DNA from: an uncultured Alphaproteobacteria bacterium
GTDB taxonomy: Bacteria; Pseudomonadota; Alphaproteobacteria; Thalassobaculales; Thalassobaculaceae
Direction of reading: 5' to 3'
Length of the DNA stretch: 64,000 nt
Assembly: GCA_937776645.1 (NCBI GenBank)
Contig: CALMRI010000030.1
Location: 20,001-84,000, forward strand
Shown here: positions 15,654 through 25,885 of the stretch, piece after piece
Numbering within the stretch: position 1 is the stretch's first letter
Layout: every line of letters begins with the position of its first letter
The notes under the pieces: model-generated
What the model was told of the DNA's origin: nothing
Seen by the model: the letters and a program-made list of their open reading frames with translations, nothing else
Database searches by the model: none
Position numbers and translations under genes: made by a program

Positions 15654-16539
15654 CGGCCCGCACGCCGTCTTACTTAACAATCTCGGCGGGACGACGCCGC
15701 TGGAGATGTCGATCCTAGCCAAGGCGTTGATGCACAGCGCGATCGCTGACCGCTTTGCCTGGGTGATCGGCCCGGCGGCGCTGATGACCTCACTCGACAT
15801 GCGGGGCTTTTCGGTGTCGGTGCTGCCGCTTTCGCCGGGAGACGAAGCGGCGCTGACCATGCCGGTCGGACCCGCGGTCTGGCCGCAAGCCGTCCTGGTC
15901 CAGAAAGCTCGGATATCGCCTCTGCCGGAGCGTCTGGCGGCTAGGCGAGCAACCGCGTCCGCCCATCCGGAACGCCGGGCTTTCCTGCTTAAATGCTGCG
16001 AAACCCTGATCGCCGCCGAGGCCGACCTGAATGCGTTGGACACAAAATCCGGTGATGGTGACACCGGCTCCACCCTGGCCGGCGCGGCGCGGGCATTAAT
16101 AAATGCTTTGGACCACCTGCCGCTTGGCAATCTGGCCGCGCTGTACGCGGCCATCGGACTTGAACTGAGCCAGACCATGGGCGGCTCCTCGGGCGTGCTA
16201 TTAGCGATCTTCTTCTCCGCCGCTGGCGATGGCGCGGTAAAAGGCGAGGCCATCGTCGCCGCGCTCAATCGCGGCCTGGACCGGATCAAGCAGGTCGGCG
16301 GCGCCAATGAAGGCGACCGAACGATGATCGACGCTCTGGCCCCGGCGCTGGCCGTCCTGCCCAAAGGCCTGGACGACGCGGCCAACGCCGCCCGGGTCGG
16401 CGCTGATGCGACCGCTCTGATCACCAAGGCCAAGGCCGGGCGGGCAGCCTATGTTCCGGAGGCCAATCTAAGAGGCAACAACGATCCCGGTGCCGAAGCT
16501 GTGGCACGGCTTTTCGAGGGGATTGTTGCGTTCTCCTGA
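15646..16539 (+). CDS. Dihydroxyacetone kinase, remainder of DhaK plus DhaL (split gene)
   Basis: 297 residues start with the rest of DhaK ([16 protein letters not shown]) and continue into the ATP-binding DhaL domain: [18 protein letters not shown] near 135, with Mg-binding Asp residues, and [11 protein letters not shown]. The start codon overlaps the stop of the first part by 8 bases (ATGGGTGA), an ideal translational-coupling junction. No residues appear lost at the junction, so either a one-base indel (biological or sequencing) split the gene, or the two halves are made separately and assemble. Confidence 0.75.
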   Translation: MGDGPHAVLLNNLGGTTPLEMSILAKALMHSAIADRFAWVIGPAALMTSLDMRGFSVSVLPLSPGDEAALTMPVGPAVWPQAVLVQKARISPLPERLAARRATASAHPERRAFLLKCCETLIAAEADLNALDTKSGDGDTGSTLAGAARALINALDHLPLGNLAALYAAIGLELSQTMGGSSGVLLAIFFSAAGDGAVKGEAIVAALNRGLDRIKQVGGANEGDRTMIDALAPALAVLPKGLDDAANAARVGADATALITKAKAGRAAYVPEANLRGNNDPGAEAVARLFEGIVAFS

Positions 16540-16594
16540 ACCAACCCCCAACTCCCTCTTTCCCCCCTTCGCCGCCACGCCTAAACTCTCCCTC

Positions 16595-18835
16595 ATGAGC
16601 TCACAAACCATGACCCGGGCCGACAGCGCGGCCGAGGCGCAGGCGCGCCGGCAGGAACGCAACTTGGCCAAGCTGGTCGGCTCCCAGGCGCCGGATCTGA
16701 AATCCGACATCGCCGCGCAGGACGCCAGTAAACGGCTCGAAGTGGTCTCTGATTTTCAACCCGCCGGCGATCAACCCCAGGCGATTATCGAACTGACCAA
16801 AGGTCTGAAAGATAATGAATGGGATCAGGTGCTGCTCGGCGTCACCGGTTCGGGCAAGACCTTCACCATGGCGCATGTGATCGAACAAGTGCAGCGCCCA
16901 GCCCTGGTGCTGGCGCCGAACAAGACCCTGGCAGCGCAGCTATACGGTGAGATGAAGAGCTTTTTCCCGAATAACGCGGTGGAGTATTTCGTCTCCTATT
17001 ACGACTACTACCAGCCCGAGGCCTATGTGCCGCGCACCGACACCTATGTGGAGAAGGAAGCCTCGATCAACGAGCAGATCGACCGGATGCGCCACGCCGC
17101 CACCCGCGCCCTGCTGGAGCGCGAGGACGTGATCATCGTCGCCTCGGTCTCGTGCATCTACGGCATCGGCGCGGTCGAAACCTATGGCAAGATGACGGTG
17201 GTGCTGAAGGTCGGCAAGACGGTGGACATCCAGGCTTTGATGCGCAAGCTGATCGAGCTGCAATACCGGCGCAACGACACGGCCTTTCAGCGCGGCACCT
17301 TCCGGGTGCGCGGTGACAGCCTGGAAATCTTTCCGGCTCATCTGGAGGACCGGGCCTGGCGGCTATCGTTCTTCGGCGACGAGCTGGAGGCGGTGCATGA
17401 ATTCGATCCGCTGACCGGCCAGAAGACCGCCGAGCTGGATCAGGTACGGGTCTTCGCCAACTCGCATTACGTCACGCCAAAGCCGACGCTCACCCAGGCG
17501 GTCAAACAGATCAAGGTCGAACTGAAAGAGCGGCTCAGCTATTTGCATGAGCACGGCAAGTTGCTGGAGGCACAGCGGCTGGAACAGCGCACCACCTTCG
17601 ACATGGAGATGATGGAGGCGACCGGTTCCTGCGCCGGGATCGAGAACTATTCCCGCTATCTCTCGGGCCGAGCCGCCGGTGAGGCGCCGCCGACCCTGTT
17701 CGAATATCTGCCGAAAAATGCCCTGCTGATCGTCGATGAAAGCCATGTGACGGTGCCGCAGCTTGGCGCCATGTACAAAGGTGACTTCGCGCGTAAATCC
17801 ACCCTGTCGGAGTTCGGTTTCCGGCTGATGTCCTGCATGGACAATCGGCCGTTGAAATTCGAGGAATGGGAAGATATGCGGCCGCAGACGGTGTTTGTCT
17901 CAGCCACCCCCGGCCCCTGGGAGCTGGAGCGCACCGGCGGCGTCTTTACCGAGCAACTGGTCCGCCCGACCGGCCTGATCGACCCGGTCTGCATCATCCG
18001 CCCGACCGAGACCCAGGTCGACGACGTGATCGCCGAATGCCAGGACTGCGCCACCAAAGGCCAGCGGGTGCTGATCACCACCCTGACCAAACGGATGGCC
18101 GAGGCGCTGACCGAATACATGTCCGAGGCCGGCGTGAAGGTCCGCTATATCCATTCCGACGTCGATACCCTGGAGCGGATCGAGATCATCCGCGACCTCA
18201 GGCTCGGGGTGTTCGACGTGCTGATCGGCATCAATCTGCTGCGCGAGGGGCTCGACATCCCCGAATGCGCTCTAGTGGCGATCCTCGATGCCGACAAGGA
18301 GGGCTTTTTGCGCTCCAAGACTTCGCTGGTCCAGACCATCGGCCGGGCCGCCCGCAACATCGACGGGCGGGTGCTGCTCTATGCCGACAAGATGACCGCC
18401 AGTCTGCAATACGCCATCGACGAGACCAACCGGCGGCGCGAACGCCAGACGCTCTATAACAAGGCCCACGGCATCACCCCGGAAAGCGTCCGCAAAAGCA
18501 TCGGCGACATTCTGGCAAGCGTCTACGAGCGCGGCGACCACGTCACCGTCGATACCGGCGAGAACGAAGGCGAGCTGGTCGGCAAGGACATCAAAGCCGT
18601 CATCGCCGAGCTGGAGATCCGCATGCGCACCGCCGCCGCCGATCTCGAATTCGAAGAAGCGGCACGACTGCGCGACGAGATCAAACGCCTGGAAGCGGCC
18701 GATCTAGGGATGACCCTGGACGGCAAACCGCTGGCCAAGGGCGCGGTGATTCGCATCAAGGCCCCGGTGCAACCACCGTCAGGGCGGCCGCCATCGAAGC
18801 AGGGACGAAGCGGGTTTCGCCGACGCGGGCGGTAA
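16595..18835 (+). CDS. uvrB: UvrABC system protein B
   Basis: Nucleotide-excision-repair helicase-like damage verifier. The 746-residue protein shows Walker [11 protein letters not shown] (about 85), the UvrB hallmark [19 protein letters not shown] (about 137), the beta-hairpin region, helicase motifs [10 protein letters not shown] and [22 protein letters not shown], and a C-terminal UVR domain ([17 protein letters not shown]) that contacts UvrC. The ATG at 16595 is the first reasonable start; homology begins about 45 codons later, so an internal start is possible. It is convergent with polA, 20 bp apart. No LexA box was found upstream. Confidence 0.97.
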   Translation: MSSQTMTRADSAAEAQARRQERNLAKLVGSQAPDLKSDIAAQDASKRLEVVSDFQPAGDQPQAIIELTKGLKDNEWDQVLLGVTGSGKTFTMAHVIEQVQRPALVLAPNKTLAAQLYGEMKSFFPNNAVEYFVSYYDYYQPEAYVPRTDTYVEKEASINEQIDRMRHAATRALLEREDVIIVASVSCIYGIGAVETYGKMTVVLKVGKTVDIQALMRKLIELQYRRNDTAFQRGTFRVRGDSLEIFPAHLEDRAWRLSFFGDELEAVHEFDPLTGQKTAELDQVRVFANSHYVTPKPTLTQAVKQIKVELKERLSYLHEHGKLLEAQRLEQRTTFDMEMMEATGSCAGIENYSRYLSGRAAGEAPPTLFEYLPKNALLIVDESHVTVPQLGAMYKGDFARKSTLSEFGFRLMSCMDNRPLKFEEWEDMRPQTVFVSATPGPWELERTGGVFTEQLVRPTGLIDPVCIIRPTETQVDDVIAECQDCATKGQRVLITTLTKRMAEALTEYMSEAGVKVRYIHSDVDTLERIEIIRDLRLGVFDVLIGINLLREGLDIPECALVAILDADKEGFLRSKTSLVQTIGRAARNIDGRVLLYADKMTASLQYAIDETNRRRERQTLYNKAHGITPESVRKSIGDILASVYERGDHVTVDTGENEGELVGKDIKAVIAELEIRMRTAAADLEFEEAARLRDEIKRLEAADLGMTLDGKPLAKGAVIRIKAPVQPPSGRPPSKQGRSGFRRRGR

Positions 18836-18855
18836 TCGGCGCGGTCGACTTCTTA

Positions 18856-21654
18856 TTAATGCGCCTCGGCCCAGCTGGAGCCAGTGCCGGCATCGGCGAC
18901 CAGGGGAACGGAGATCTCGACGGCCGGATAAGGGGCGTCCTCCATCACCTGGCGGACCAGGGCAGTGGTGGCTTCCAGCTCCGCGTCGGGCACCTCGAAC
19001 AATAATTCATCATGCACCGTCAGCAGCATCCGGGCGGCGAGCTTGGCCTTGTCGAGAGCCTTGGGCACTTGCACCATCGCGCGCTTGATGACGTCGGCGG
19101 CGGTGCCCTGGATCGGCGCATTGATCGCCGCGCGCTCGGAAAAGGCGCGGCGGGCGGGGTTAGAATCCTTCATGCCCGTCAGATGCACCTTGCGGCCGAA
19201 CATAGTCTCCACATAGCCCTTCTCGCGAGCCTCGACCTTGGTGACCTCCATATAGGCGCGGATACCCGGAAAGCGTTCGAAATAAGCATCGATATAAGCC
19301 TTAGCCTCGCCCACCGGACAGCGTAATTGGCGGGCTAGGCCAAAGCTGGAAATGCCATAGATAATACCGAAATTGATCGCCTTGGCATTACGCCGGACCA
19401 TTGGGTCCATGCCTTCCAAGGGCACGTTGAACACCTCGGAGGCGGTCTGCGCGTGAATGTCGATGCCGTCGAGAAAAGCCTGTTTAAGGCTGTCGATTCC
19501 GGCGATATGGGCCACCAGACGCAGCTCGATCTGCGAGTAATCGACCGAGAGCAGGGTGTTGCCCGGCTCGGCGATGAAGGCCGTGCGGATCTTGCGGCCT
19601 TCCTCGGTGCGAACTGGGATGTTCTGCAGGTTCGGGTCGTTGGAACTCAATCGGCCGGTATTCGCCCCGGTCATTGAATAGGAGGTGTGAATCCGCCCGG
19701 TCGCCGGGTTGATATCCTCGACCAGGGCGTCGGTATAGGTCGATTTCAGCTTTGCCATCTGCCGCCAGTCGAGCACCCGAGCCGGCAGATCGTGACCGAT
19801 CGCCGCCAGATCCTCAAGCACGTCGGCGCCGGTCCCATAGGCGCCGGTCTTGCCTTTTTTGCCACCCGGCAAGCCCATTTGGTCGAACAGGATCTCTCCC
19901 AGCTGCTTCGGTGAGGCGATGTTGAACTCGGAGCCGGCCAGCTTGTGGATTTCCACCGCCTGCTCCTCAAGCCGCTTGGCAAAATCCGCCGACATGGCGC
20001 GCAGGATCGCCGGATCAACCTTAATGCCGTTGTTCTCCATCATTGCCAGCACCGGGATCAAAGGTCGCTCCAGGGTCTCGTAGACCGTCGCCATGCCAAC
20101 CTTCGGCAGCTCCGGCTTCAAGCGCCGGTGCAACCGCAGAGTCATGTCGGCGTCCTCGGCGGCATAGTCCCGGGCCCGCTCCAGCGGCACCTCGGCGAAC
20201 GGGATCTGGGCCTTACCCTTGCCGCATACCTCGCCATATTTGATGTTGGTGTGGTTGAAATGCAGCTGTGACAGCTCATCCAGCCCATGACCATGCATCC
20301 CGCCTTCCATCACGTAGGACAGGCACATGGTGTCGTCGACCGGGGTGACGCGCACGCCGCCATTGCCCGGCTGCTGCATCACCAGGGTATCGTATTTGAT
20401 GTTGTGGCCGATCTTCAGGACACCCGGGTTTTCCAACAGCGGTTTCAGCCGCGCCAGCGCCGCGTCGAAGGGGATCTGCACCGGCGCCGGGGTAGCCTCG
20501 GATAACAGGCTTCCCTGGCCGCTGGTGCCGTGACGCAACGGCACATAACAGGCCCTACCAGGCTCGATCGCCATGGAAAGGCCGATCATCACCGCCTGGG
20601 TCGCATCAAGCGAGGTGGTTTCGGTATCAAAGGCGACCACGCCGCGATGTTCCGCCTCGCTGATCCAGTGATCCAGCGCGGCGATGTCCTGCACAAGTTC
20701 ATACTGAACCGCCTCCGCCGGCTTTTCATCTGGCGGCATCGGGGCCACCACACCGGAATCGAAAAGCTCGGCCTCGTATCGGGTGATCAGTCGTTTGAAG
20801 CCCTGCTCGCGCAGAAATTCCAGCACCGTCGCCGGGTCCGGCGGGCGCACCGCGAGGGCTTCCAGCGGTTGCGGCACCTCGACATCGGTCTTCAGGGTCA
20901 CCAATTTGCGGCTGATCCGCGCCAGCTCCGCAAATTCAAGCAGGTTCTCGCGGCGTTTCGTCTGTTTGATCTCGCCCGCCCGGGCCAGCAGGGTGTCGAG
21001 ATCGCCATATTCGGCGATCAGCAGGGCGGCGGTCTTCACCCCGATGCCGGGTACGCCGGGGACATTGTCGACCGAATCGCCGGCCAGGGCTTGAACGTCG
21101 ATCACCCTGTCTGGCGCGACCCCGAACTTCTCCATGACCTCCGGCCCGCCGATTTCCCGGTTTTTCATCGGGTCGTACATGGTGACGTCGGGGCCGACCA
21201 ACTGCATCAGGTCCTTGTCGGAGGAGACGATGGTCACCTCGGCGCCGGCGGCGCGGGCCAAGGTCGCATAGGTGGCGATCAGATCGTCGGCCTCGAAGCC
21301 ATGCATCTCGACCGAGGCGACATTGAAGGCCTTAACCGCTTGTCGAATGATATCAAATTGCGGCACCAGTTCTTCCGGCGCCGGCGGGCGCTGCGCCTTG
21401 TATTGGTCGTAAATCTCGCTTCTGAAGGTCTTGCGCGAGGTGTCAAAAATTACCGCGCAATGGTCGGCACGCAGATCCTCGATTAGCTTGATCAGCATAT
21501 TCGTGAAGCCGAAGACCGCGTTGGTCGGCGTCCCGTCGGCGCGGCTCATCGGCGGCAAGGCATGAAAGGCGCGGAAGATGAAACCGGAACCGTCGACCAG
21601 GTAAAAGTGCGAACGGTTCGGGTTCGCGAGGGATGTTGGGTCGGTATCGGCCAT
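18856..21654 (-). CDS. polA: DNA polymerase I
   Basis: A 932-residue three-domain enzyme. It has a 5-prime to 3-prime exonuclease (FHALPPMSRADGTPTNAVFG, VSSDKDLMQLV, GVPGIGVKTAA), a proofreading exonuclease with intact acidic motif (VVAFDTETTSLDA near 340) and a family A polymerase with motif A LLSVDYSQIELRLVAHIAG, motif B RRNAKAINFGIIYG and motif C LTVHDELLFEV. All catalytic carboxylates are present, so it should be active in Okazaki-fragment processing and repair synthesis. It lies back to back with uvrB. Confidence 0.97.
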   Translation of the reverse strand: MADTDPTSLANPNRSHFYLVDGSGFIFRAFHALPPMSRADGTPTNAVFGFTNMLIKLIEDLRADHCAVIFDTSRKTFRSEIYDQYKAQRPPAPEELVPQFDIIRQAVKAFNVASVEMHGFEADDLIATYATLARAAGAEVTIVSSDKDLMQLVGPDVTMYDPMKNREIGGPEVMEKFGVAPDRVIDVQALAGDSVDNVPGVPGIGVKTAALLIAEYGDLDTLLARAGEIKQTKRRENLLEFAELARISRKLVTLKTDVEVPQPLEALAVRPPDPATVLEFLREQGFKRLITRYEAELFDSGVVAPMPPDEKPAEAVQYELVQDIAALDHWISEAEHRGVVAFDTETTSLDATQAVMIGLSMAIEPGRACYVPLRHGTSGQGSLLSEATPAPVQIPFDAALARLKPLLENPGVLKIGHNIKYDTLVMQQPGNGGVRVTPVDDTMCLSYVMEGGMHGHGLDELSQLHFNHTNIKYGEVCGKGKAQIPFAEVPLERARDYAAEDADMTLRLHRRLKPELPKVGMATVYETLERPLIPVLAMMENNGIKVDPAILRAMSADFAKRLEEQAVEIHKLAGSEFNIASPKQLGEILFDQMGLPGGKKGKTGAYGTGADVLEDLAAIGHDLPARVLDWRQMAKLKSTYTDALVEDINPATGRIHTSYSMTGANTGRLSSNDPNLQNIPVRTEEGRKIRTAFIAEPGNTLLSVDYSQIELRLVAHIAGIDSLKQAFLDGIDIHAQTASEVFNVPLEGMDPMVRRNAKAINFGIIYGISSFGLARQLRCPVGEAKAYIDAYFERFPGIRAYMEVTKVEAREKGYVETMFGRKVHLTGMKDSNPARRAFSERAAINAPIQGTAADVIKRAMVQVPKALDKAKLAARMLLTVHDELLFEVPDAELEATTALVRQVMEDAPYPAVEISVPLVADAGTGSSWAEAH

Positions 21655-21852
21655 AGGGCGATGTCCAGCTGGCTTGATGGTCAGATGATGGGATCTCGGG
21701 GGGGGACTCTACCGAGGTGACGGGCCGTGGCAAGCGCCGAGCGCGTCGATGATGGATCGCCGCCGCGATCCGGTGCACTCCTGCGGTAACCTTGTCACTC
21801 CGGGCCAGGCCCCGCATAATCCCCGGACCACCGTCAGAGTTGGAGACCCGAC

Positions 21853-22689
21853 ATGCCATCCGCCGCCCCCTTCCTTGCCACGGCCAGCGTCCCCGCCAAG
21901 GTCCGTTACATCAACGCCGAATGGCGCGGAAACCCGGAGAGCCCGCGAATCGGCTCGAAGGAATCCCGGCGAGCGAACACGGCCTACCAAAATGTCGAGG
22001 TCCATGACGCCCGCCCACGGATCGCCGCCGGGGAAATTGGTCTCGACAAGACCGGCTTCACGCTGACCAGCAACAAAACTGCCTGCATCGATTTTCGCGA
22101 CGACGCGGCGATCAAACGGGACTATCTGCCGGAGATGCGCGATCTGGTCTGCCGGCTGACCGGCGCCAGCGCCGCCTATCACTACAGTCACCTGGTGCGC
22201 ACCGAGACACCGGTCGATTTCAACGATGGCTACGCCCGCTTCGTGCATTGCGACTACAATGTCCGGAGGATCGAGGAAATGTCCCAGACCGTGCTGCGCG
22301 ATCATGGGATCGAGCCCAAGGAAGGGCAGAAATACGCCTGGTTCAACACCTGGCAACCGTTTGACAATCCGGCGATCAACAACCCGCTGACCTTCATCGA
22401 CGCCGGGACGCTCCCGCGAGAGGATGTGATCGATTATTACTATACCGGCCGCAACCGGGACAGTCTGGTGGCCGCGCCGGTCTATAACCCGGAACATCGC
22501 TGGTGCTATTTCCCGGAGATGACCACCGAGGAGGTGATCGTCCTGAAGCAGATGGACCAGCGGCCGGACCATGTCGTCTATTGCCCACACACCTCGTTCG
22601 ACAACCCCCTGGTCGGCGACGATGCGCCGCCCCGGCGCAGCATCGAGACGCGGATTGTCGCGGTTTTTGACGCGCATTCAGGTGCTTAG
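21853..22689 (+). CDS. CmcJ/NvfI family oxidoreductase
   Basis: A 278-residue protein resembling CmcJ (cephamycin) and NvfI/AsaB-type proteins of bacterial and fungal secondary metabolism. Features are HYSHLVRTE, the histidine/aspartate stretch RFVHCDYNV near 137, YAWFNTWQPFDNP near 170, and WCYFPEMTTEEVIVLKQMD with HTSFDNPL near the C-terminus. These are candidate non-heme Fe(II)/2-oxoglutarate-type ligands. GGAG lies 8-11 bases before the ATG. It is divergent from polA. No biosynthetic cluster surrounds it, so its substrate is unknown. Confidence 0.75.
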   Translation: MPSAAPFLATASVPAKVRYINAEWRGNPESPRIGSKESRRANTAYQNVEVHDARPRIAAGEIGLDKTGFTLTSNKTACIDFRDDAAIKRDYLPEMRDLVCRLTGASAAYHYSHLVRTETPVDFNDGYARFVHCDYNVRRIEEMSQTVLRDHGIEPKEGQKYAWFNTWQPFDNPAINNPLTFIDAGTLPREDVIDYYYTGRNRDSLVAAPVYNPEHRWCYFPEMTTEEVIVLKQMDQRPDHVVYCPHTSFDNPLVGDDAPPRRSIETRIVAVFDAHSGA

Positions 22690-22750
22690 GCGGCTTTAGG
22701 TTACGTAGATCGCGCCCCAGCTAGATAGCGGTCCGGGCCGGCGAAGACAT

Positions 22751-22778
22751 CGTATCCCTGGCGCAAGCCTGGGATACG
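22751..22778. repeat. REP-like hairpin upstream of SDR gene
   Basis: Inverted repeat CGTATCCCTGG / CCTGGGATACG with a 6-nt CGCAAG loop and one internal mismatch. It sits between the CmcJ-like gene and the following SDR. It resembles REP-type intergenic hairpins of Alphaproteobacteria and could also act as a weak terminator; no T-tract follows. Confidence 0.5.
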
Positions 22779-22812
22779 GGTGTGGCGGCTTTCATTGAAA
22801 GAGGAAAACACC

Positions 22813-23538
22813 ATGAGTAAGGGCGTGGTTCTGGTTGTCGGCGCCGGCGACGCCACGGGCGGGGCGATCGCTAAGCGTTTCGCCCGCGAGGGTTATGAGG
22901 CGGTGATCACCCGGCGCAACGCCGACAAGCTGGAGCCGCTAGTCGACGCTATCCGGGCCGAGGGAGGGGTCGTTCATCCCTTCGGAGTCGACGCCCGCCG
23001 TGAGGAGCAGGTGGTACCGTTCATCGAAAAGATCGAAAATGAGATCGGGCCGATCGAGGTTGCGGTTTACAATATCGGCGGCAATGTCCGCTTTGGCATC
23101 GCCGATACGACAGCGCGGGTGTTCTTCAAGGTCTGGGAAATGTGCTGCTTTGGCGGTTTCCTGATGGGCCGCGAGGTTTCCAACCCGATGCGTAAGCGGG
23201 GCCGGGGCACCATCATGTTCACCGGTGCGACCGCTAGTGTGCGCGGGGGGGCCGGCTATTCGGCTTTCTCGGCCGGTAAGCACGGGCTCAGGGCCTTGGC
23301 CCAATCGATGGCGCGCGAGCTGGCCCCAGAGGGTATCCATGTCGGCCATGTGGTGATCGACGGGGCCATCGACACCGTGTGGATCAAGGAGATGTTTCCG
23401 GATCGCTACGCCTTGAAGGAAGAAGACGGCATTCTTGATCCCGACGCCATTGCCGAGACCTATTGGTCGTTCCACACGCAACCCCGGAACGCCTGGAGCT
23501 TTGAGACGGATTTGCGGCCCTGGATCGAGAAATGGTAA
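22813..23538 (+). CDS. Divergent SDR-family protein with Phe at the catalytic Tyr position
   Basis: A 241-residue Rossmann protein with VGAGDATGGAIAKRFA as cofactor loop, YNIGGN instead of NNAG and FSAGK instead of YxxxK. The C-terminus (NAWSFETDLRPWIEKW) places it in the same group as the protein at 6912-7613. From memory, many proteobacterial SDRs with an AF-x-x-A/G-K active site and a DGAIDT segment share this substitution, so it is a family trait rather than a single mutation. A GAAAGAGGAAAA ribosome site fixes the ATG at 22813. Confidence 0.75.
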   Translation: MSKGVVLVVGAGDATGGAIAKRFAREGYEAVITRRNADKLEPLVDAIRAEGGVVHPFGVDARREEQVVPFIEKIENEIGPIEVAVYNIGGNVRFGIADTTARVFFKVWEMCCFGGFLMGREVSNPMRKRGRGTIMFTGATASVRGGAGYSAFSAGKHGLRALAQSMARELAPEGIHVGHVVIDGAIDTVWIKEMFPDRYALKEEDGILDPDAIAETYWSFHTQPRNAWSFETDLRPWIEKW

Positions 23539-23582
23539 GCGCCAGCGCTCTTCTAATCCAACAGACCGCACTGACTTAGCCG

Positions 23583-25052
23583 ATGAACGGATCGGCCCTG
23601 ATGCTGCAAGGCACCGGCTCCGACGTTGGTAAATCGCTGCTAGTCGCCGGGCTTTGCCGGGTGGCGGCCCGGCGCGGTCTGAAGGTGCGGCCCTTCAAGC
23701 CACAGAACATGTCGAACAACGCGGCGGTCACCGTCGATGGCGGCGAGATCGGCCGGGCCCAGGCGCTGCAGGCGCGGGCCGCCGGGGTCGAGCCGACGGT
23801 TCACATGAACCCGGTGCTGCTGAAACCGGAGACCGAGACCGGCGCCCAGGTCATTGTCCAGGGCCGGATGCGCGGCCACGCCAAGGCCAAGGCCTTCCAG
23901 GCGATGAAGGCCGAGCTGCTGGTTGCGGTTCTCGACAGTTTCTCGCGGCTCAGAGCCGAAGCGGATCTGGTGATCGTCGAAGGCGCCGGCAGCCCGGCGG
24001 AAATCAATCTACGCGCCGGAGACATCGCCAATATGGGTTTCGCCGATGCCGCGGAAGTACCGGTTGTCCTGGTCGGAGATATCGATCGTGGCGGGGTGAT
24101 CGCCAGTTTGGTCGGCACCAAGACGGTGATGACCGAGGCGGATGGCGACCGGGTCGCCGGTTTCATCATCAACAAATTTCGCGGCGACGTATCGCTCTTC
24201 GACGGCGGTCTGGATGAGATCGTGCGGCGCACCGGATGGGCAAGTTTCGGTGTAGTTCCCTGGTTCGCCGAGGCCAACCGGCTGCCGGCCGAGGATGCCG
24301 TCGGCTTGCAGCGGATGACCCGCCTGACACCGCAAGGCGTGCGCATCGCTGTGCCGATGCTCTCGCGGATCGCTAATTTCGACGATCTCGACCCGCTGCG
24401 TCTGGAAGCGGCGGTCAGTGTGTTGATGATCCCACCTGGTCAGCCGATCCCGGGGGATGCCGATCTGGTGCTGTTGCTAGGTAGTAAATCGACGATCGGC
24501 GATCTAGCGTTCTTGCGAGCCCAAGGCTGGGACATCGATATCCATGCGCATCGGCGTCGAGGCGGACGGGTGCTCGGCCTTTGTGGCGGCTACCAGATGC
24601 TGGGCCACCGGATCAGCGATCCCGATGGTATCGAGGGGCCGGCGGGTACCGTCGAGGGGCTCGGACTTTTAGATGTCGAGACGGTGTTAAGCGCCAGAAA
24701 AACCTTAAGTCGGGTCACCGGACATGCCGATGGCGCAGTGGTGCAAGGATACGAGATCCATATCGGCCAGACTCAGGGCCCCGATTGTACCCGCCCGATG
24801 CTGAATATCGATACTCCGGGCGGCGGGGGGCGACCGGATGGCGCCGGCTCCCGCGATGGTCTTGTCGCGGGCTGCTATGTCCATGGTGTATTCGCCGCCG
24901 ATGGCTATCGCCGCCTGTTCCTCACGGCGCTGGGCCGGACTGGCGCAGCGCCGGTTAACTACGAGGCCGAGGTCGAGCGGGTTTTAGACAGCTTGGCTAG
25001 CCATCTGGAAACCCATTTGAATATCGACGCCTTGTTCGCACTTGCACGGTGA
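23583..25052 (+). CDS. cobQ: Cobyric acid synthase
   Basis: A 489-residue glutamine amidotransferase that amidates adenosylcobyrinic acid diamide in late B12 synthesis. The N-terminal BioD-like ATPase has [31 protein letters not shown] and GDIDRGGV. The C-terminal class I amidotransferase has the nucleophile Cys in [10 protein letters not shown] near 338 and the His in CYVHGVFA near 440. No other cob genes are adjacent. Its cofactor product is needed by NrdJ at 55285-57645. No cobalamin riboswitch was recognised upstream. Confidence 0.95.
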   Translation: MNGSALMLQGTGSDVGKSLLVAGLCRVAARRGLKVRPFKPQNMSNNAAVTVDGGEIGRAQALQARAAGVEPTVHMNPVLLKPETETGAQVIVQGRMRGHAKAKAFQAMKAELLVAVLDSFSRLRAEADLVIVEGAGSPAEINLRAGDIANMGFADAAEVPVVLVGDIDRGGVIASLVGTKTVMTEADGDRVAGFIINKFRGDVSLFDGGLDEIVRRTGWASFGVVPWFAEANRLPAEDAVGLQRMTRLTPQGVRIAVPMLSRIANFDDLDPLRLEAAVSVLMIPPGQPIPGDADLVLLLGSKSTIGDLAFLRAQGWDIDIHAHRRRGGRVLGLCGGYQMLGHRISDPDGIEGPAGTVEGLGLLDVETVLSARKTLSRVTGHADGAVVQGYEIHIGQTQGPDCTRPMLNIDTPGGGGRPDGAGSRDGLVAGCYVHGVFAADGYRRLFLTALGRTGAAPVNYEAEVERVLDSLASHLETHLNIDALFALAR

Positions 25053-25105
25053 AGCGCGGCCTGTATGGTGGCGATGAACGCTATGACAAGCCCCAGGAGA
25101 GGTTC

Positions 25106-25633
25106 ATGCGTCGTTTTTTATCATTATTCGGAGCCTTGTTTTTTCTCATGACAGCCAGTAACGCCGAGGCGCAAGACCTCGAGAATCAGATCTATCTTGA
25201 CCTGAAGGACGGTCGCGTCGTTATCGACCTGCGCCCGGACGTCGCGCCCGGACATGTAGAGCGGATCAAAGAGCTGACCCGCGAGGGTTTTTATGACGGG
25301 ATCGTCTTCCATCGGGTAATTGACGGCTTCATGGCCCAAACCGGTGATCCGACCGGCACCGGCATGGGCGGCTCAGGCGACAAAATGCGGGCCGAGTTTT
25401 CTAGCGCGCCCTTCGTGCGTGGCACCGTCGGCATGGCCCGCTCGCAGGATCCCAATAGCGGCGACAGCCAATTCTTCATCTGCCTCGGCGACGCCCAGTT
25501 CTTGAACAACCAGTACACGGTTTGGGGCATGGTCAACGCCGGCATGGAGTTTGTCGATGCGATCGCCAAAGGCGAACCGCCGGCAACCCCGGATAAGATC
25601 ATTAAAATGCAAGTGGCCGTCGACGCCAAATAA
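25106..25633 (+). CDS. Secreted cyclophilin-type peptidyl-prolyl isomerase
   Basis: A 175-residue protein with a signal peptide (MRRFLSLFGALFFLMTASNA, cleavage near AEA-QD) and a bacterial cyclophilin domain: FYDGIVFHRVIDGFMAQTGD with the catalytic Arg near 72, GTVGMARSQDPNSGDSQFFI near 112 and FLNNQYTVWGMV near 135. It catalyses proline cis-trans isomerisation in the periplasm. An AGGAGAGG ribosome site sets the ATG at 25106. It is followed by a strong terminator. Confidence 0.92.
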   Translation: MRRFLSLFGALFFLMTASNAEAQDLENQIYLDLKDGRVVIDLRPDVAPGHVERIKELTREGFYDGIVFHRVIDGFMAQTGDPTGTGMGGSGDKMRAEFSSAPFVRGTVGMARSQDPNSGDSQFFICLGDAQFLNNQYTVWGMVNAGMEFVDAIAKGEPPATPDKIIKMQVAVDAK

Positions 25634-25660
25634 GCTGTGATTTCTTGAGCCTCTTACATC

Positions 25661-25697
25661 ATGCCGCCTCGGGTAATCGCCTGAGGCGGCATTTCTT
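25661..25697 (+). terminator. Intrinsic terminator after the cyclophilin gene
   Basis: Stem ATGCCGCCTC / GAGGCGGCAT (25661-25670 with 25683-25692), extendable by two more pairs, followed by TTCTT. It begins 28 bp after the stop codon. Confidence 0.8.
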
Positions 25698-25719
25698 CGT
25701 ATTTGGCCCATCCGCGTTG

Positions 25720-25860
25720 CTATTTGATCGTTACGGTACCGACCATGCCGGCTACCTCTCGGCTGAAAATATCGACGCCGAAGTGGCGATTCCACTGCTT
25801 TAGGGGGGATGGCCATAGGGAAGCGGGTTCAGCTCATCGCCCGGGCTGACAGACGCAAAA
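25720..25860 (-). pseudogene. C-terminal relic of an unidentified gene
   Basis: Read on the minus strand, a GC-rich coding-like stretch (GDELNPLPYGHPP in one frame, then KQWNRHFGVDIFSREVAGMV in another, ending GTVTIK-stop at 25720) suggests the end of a gene with one frameshift. The rest is not present upstream. The His/Met spacing recalls a cupredoxin C-terminus, but that is a weak resemblance. Confidence 0.3.
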
Positions 25861-25885
25861 AAACATCTACCGCAAATACCTCAAC

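Noticed and set aside
15333-16433. 366-codon minus-strand frame opposite the dihydroxyacetone kinase gene
   Set aside because: Ala/Ser/Arg-rich composition typical of the antisense frame of GC-rich coding DNA; the plus-strand DhaK/DhaL homology is clear.
20530-21486. 318-codon plus-strand frame inside polA
   Set aside because: His/Arg/Gly-rich shadow of the polymerase gene, whose motifs are complete on the minus strand.
23539-23582. Possible cobalamin riboswitch before cobQ
   Set aside because: The gap is only 44 bp and lacks any B12-box-like sequence.
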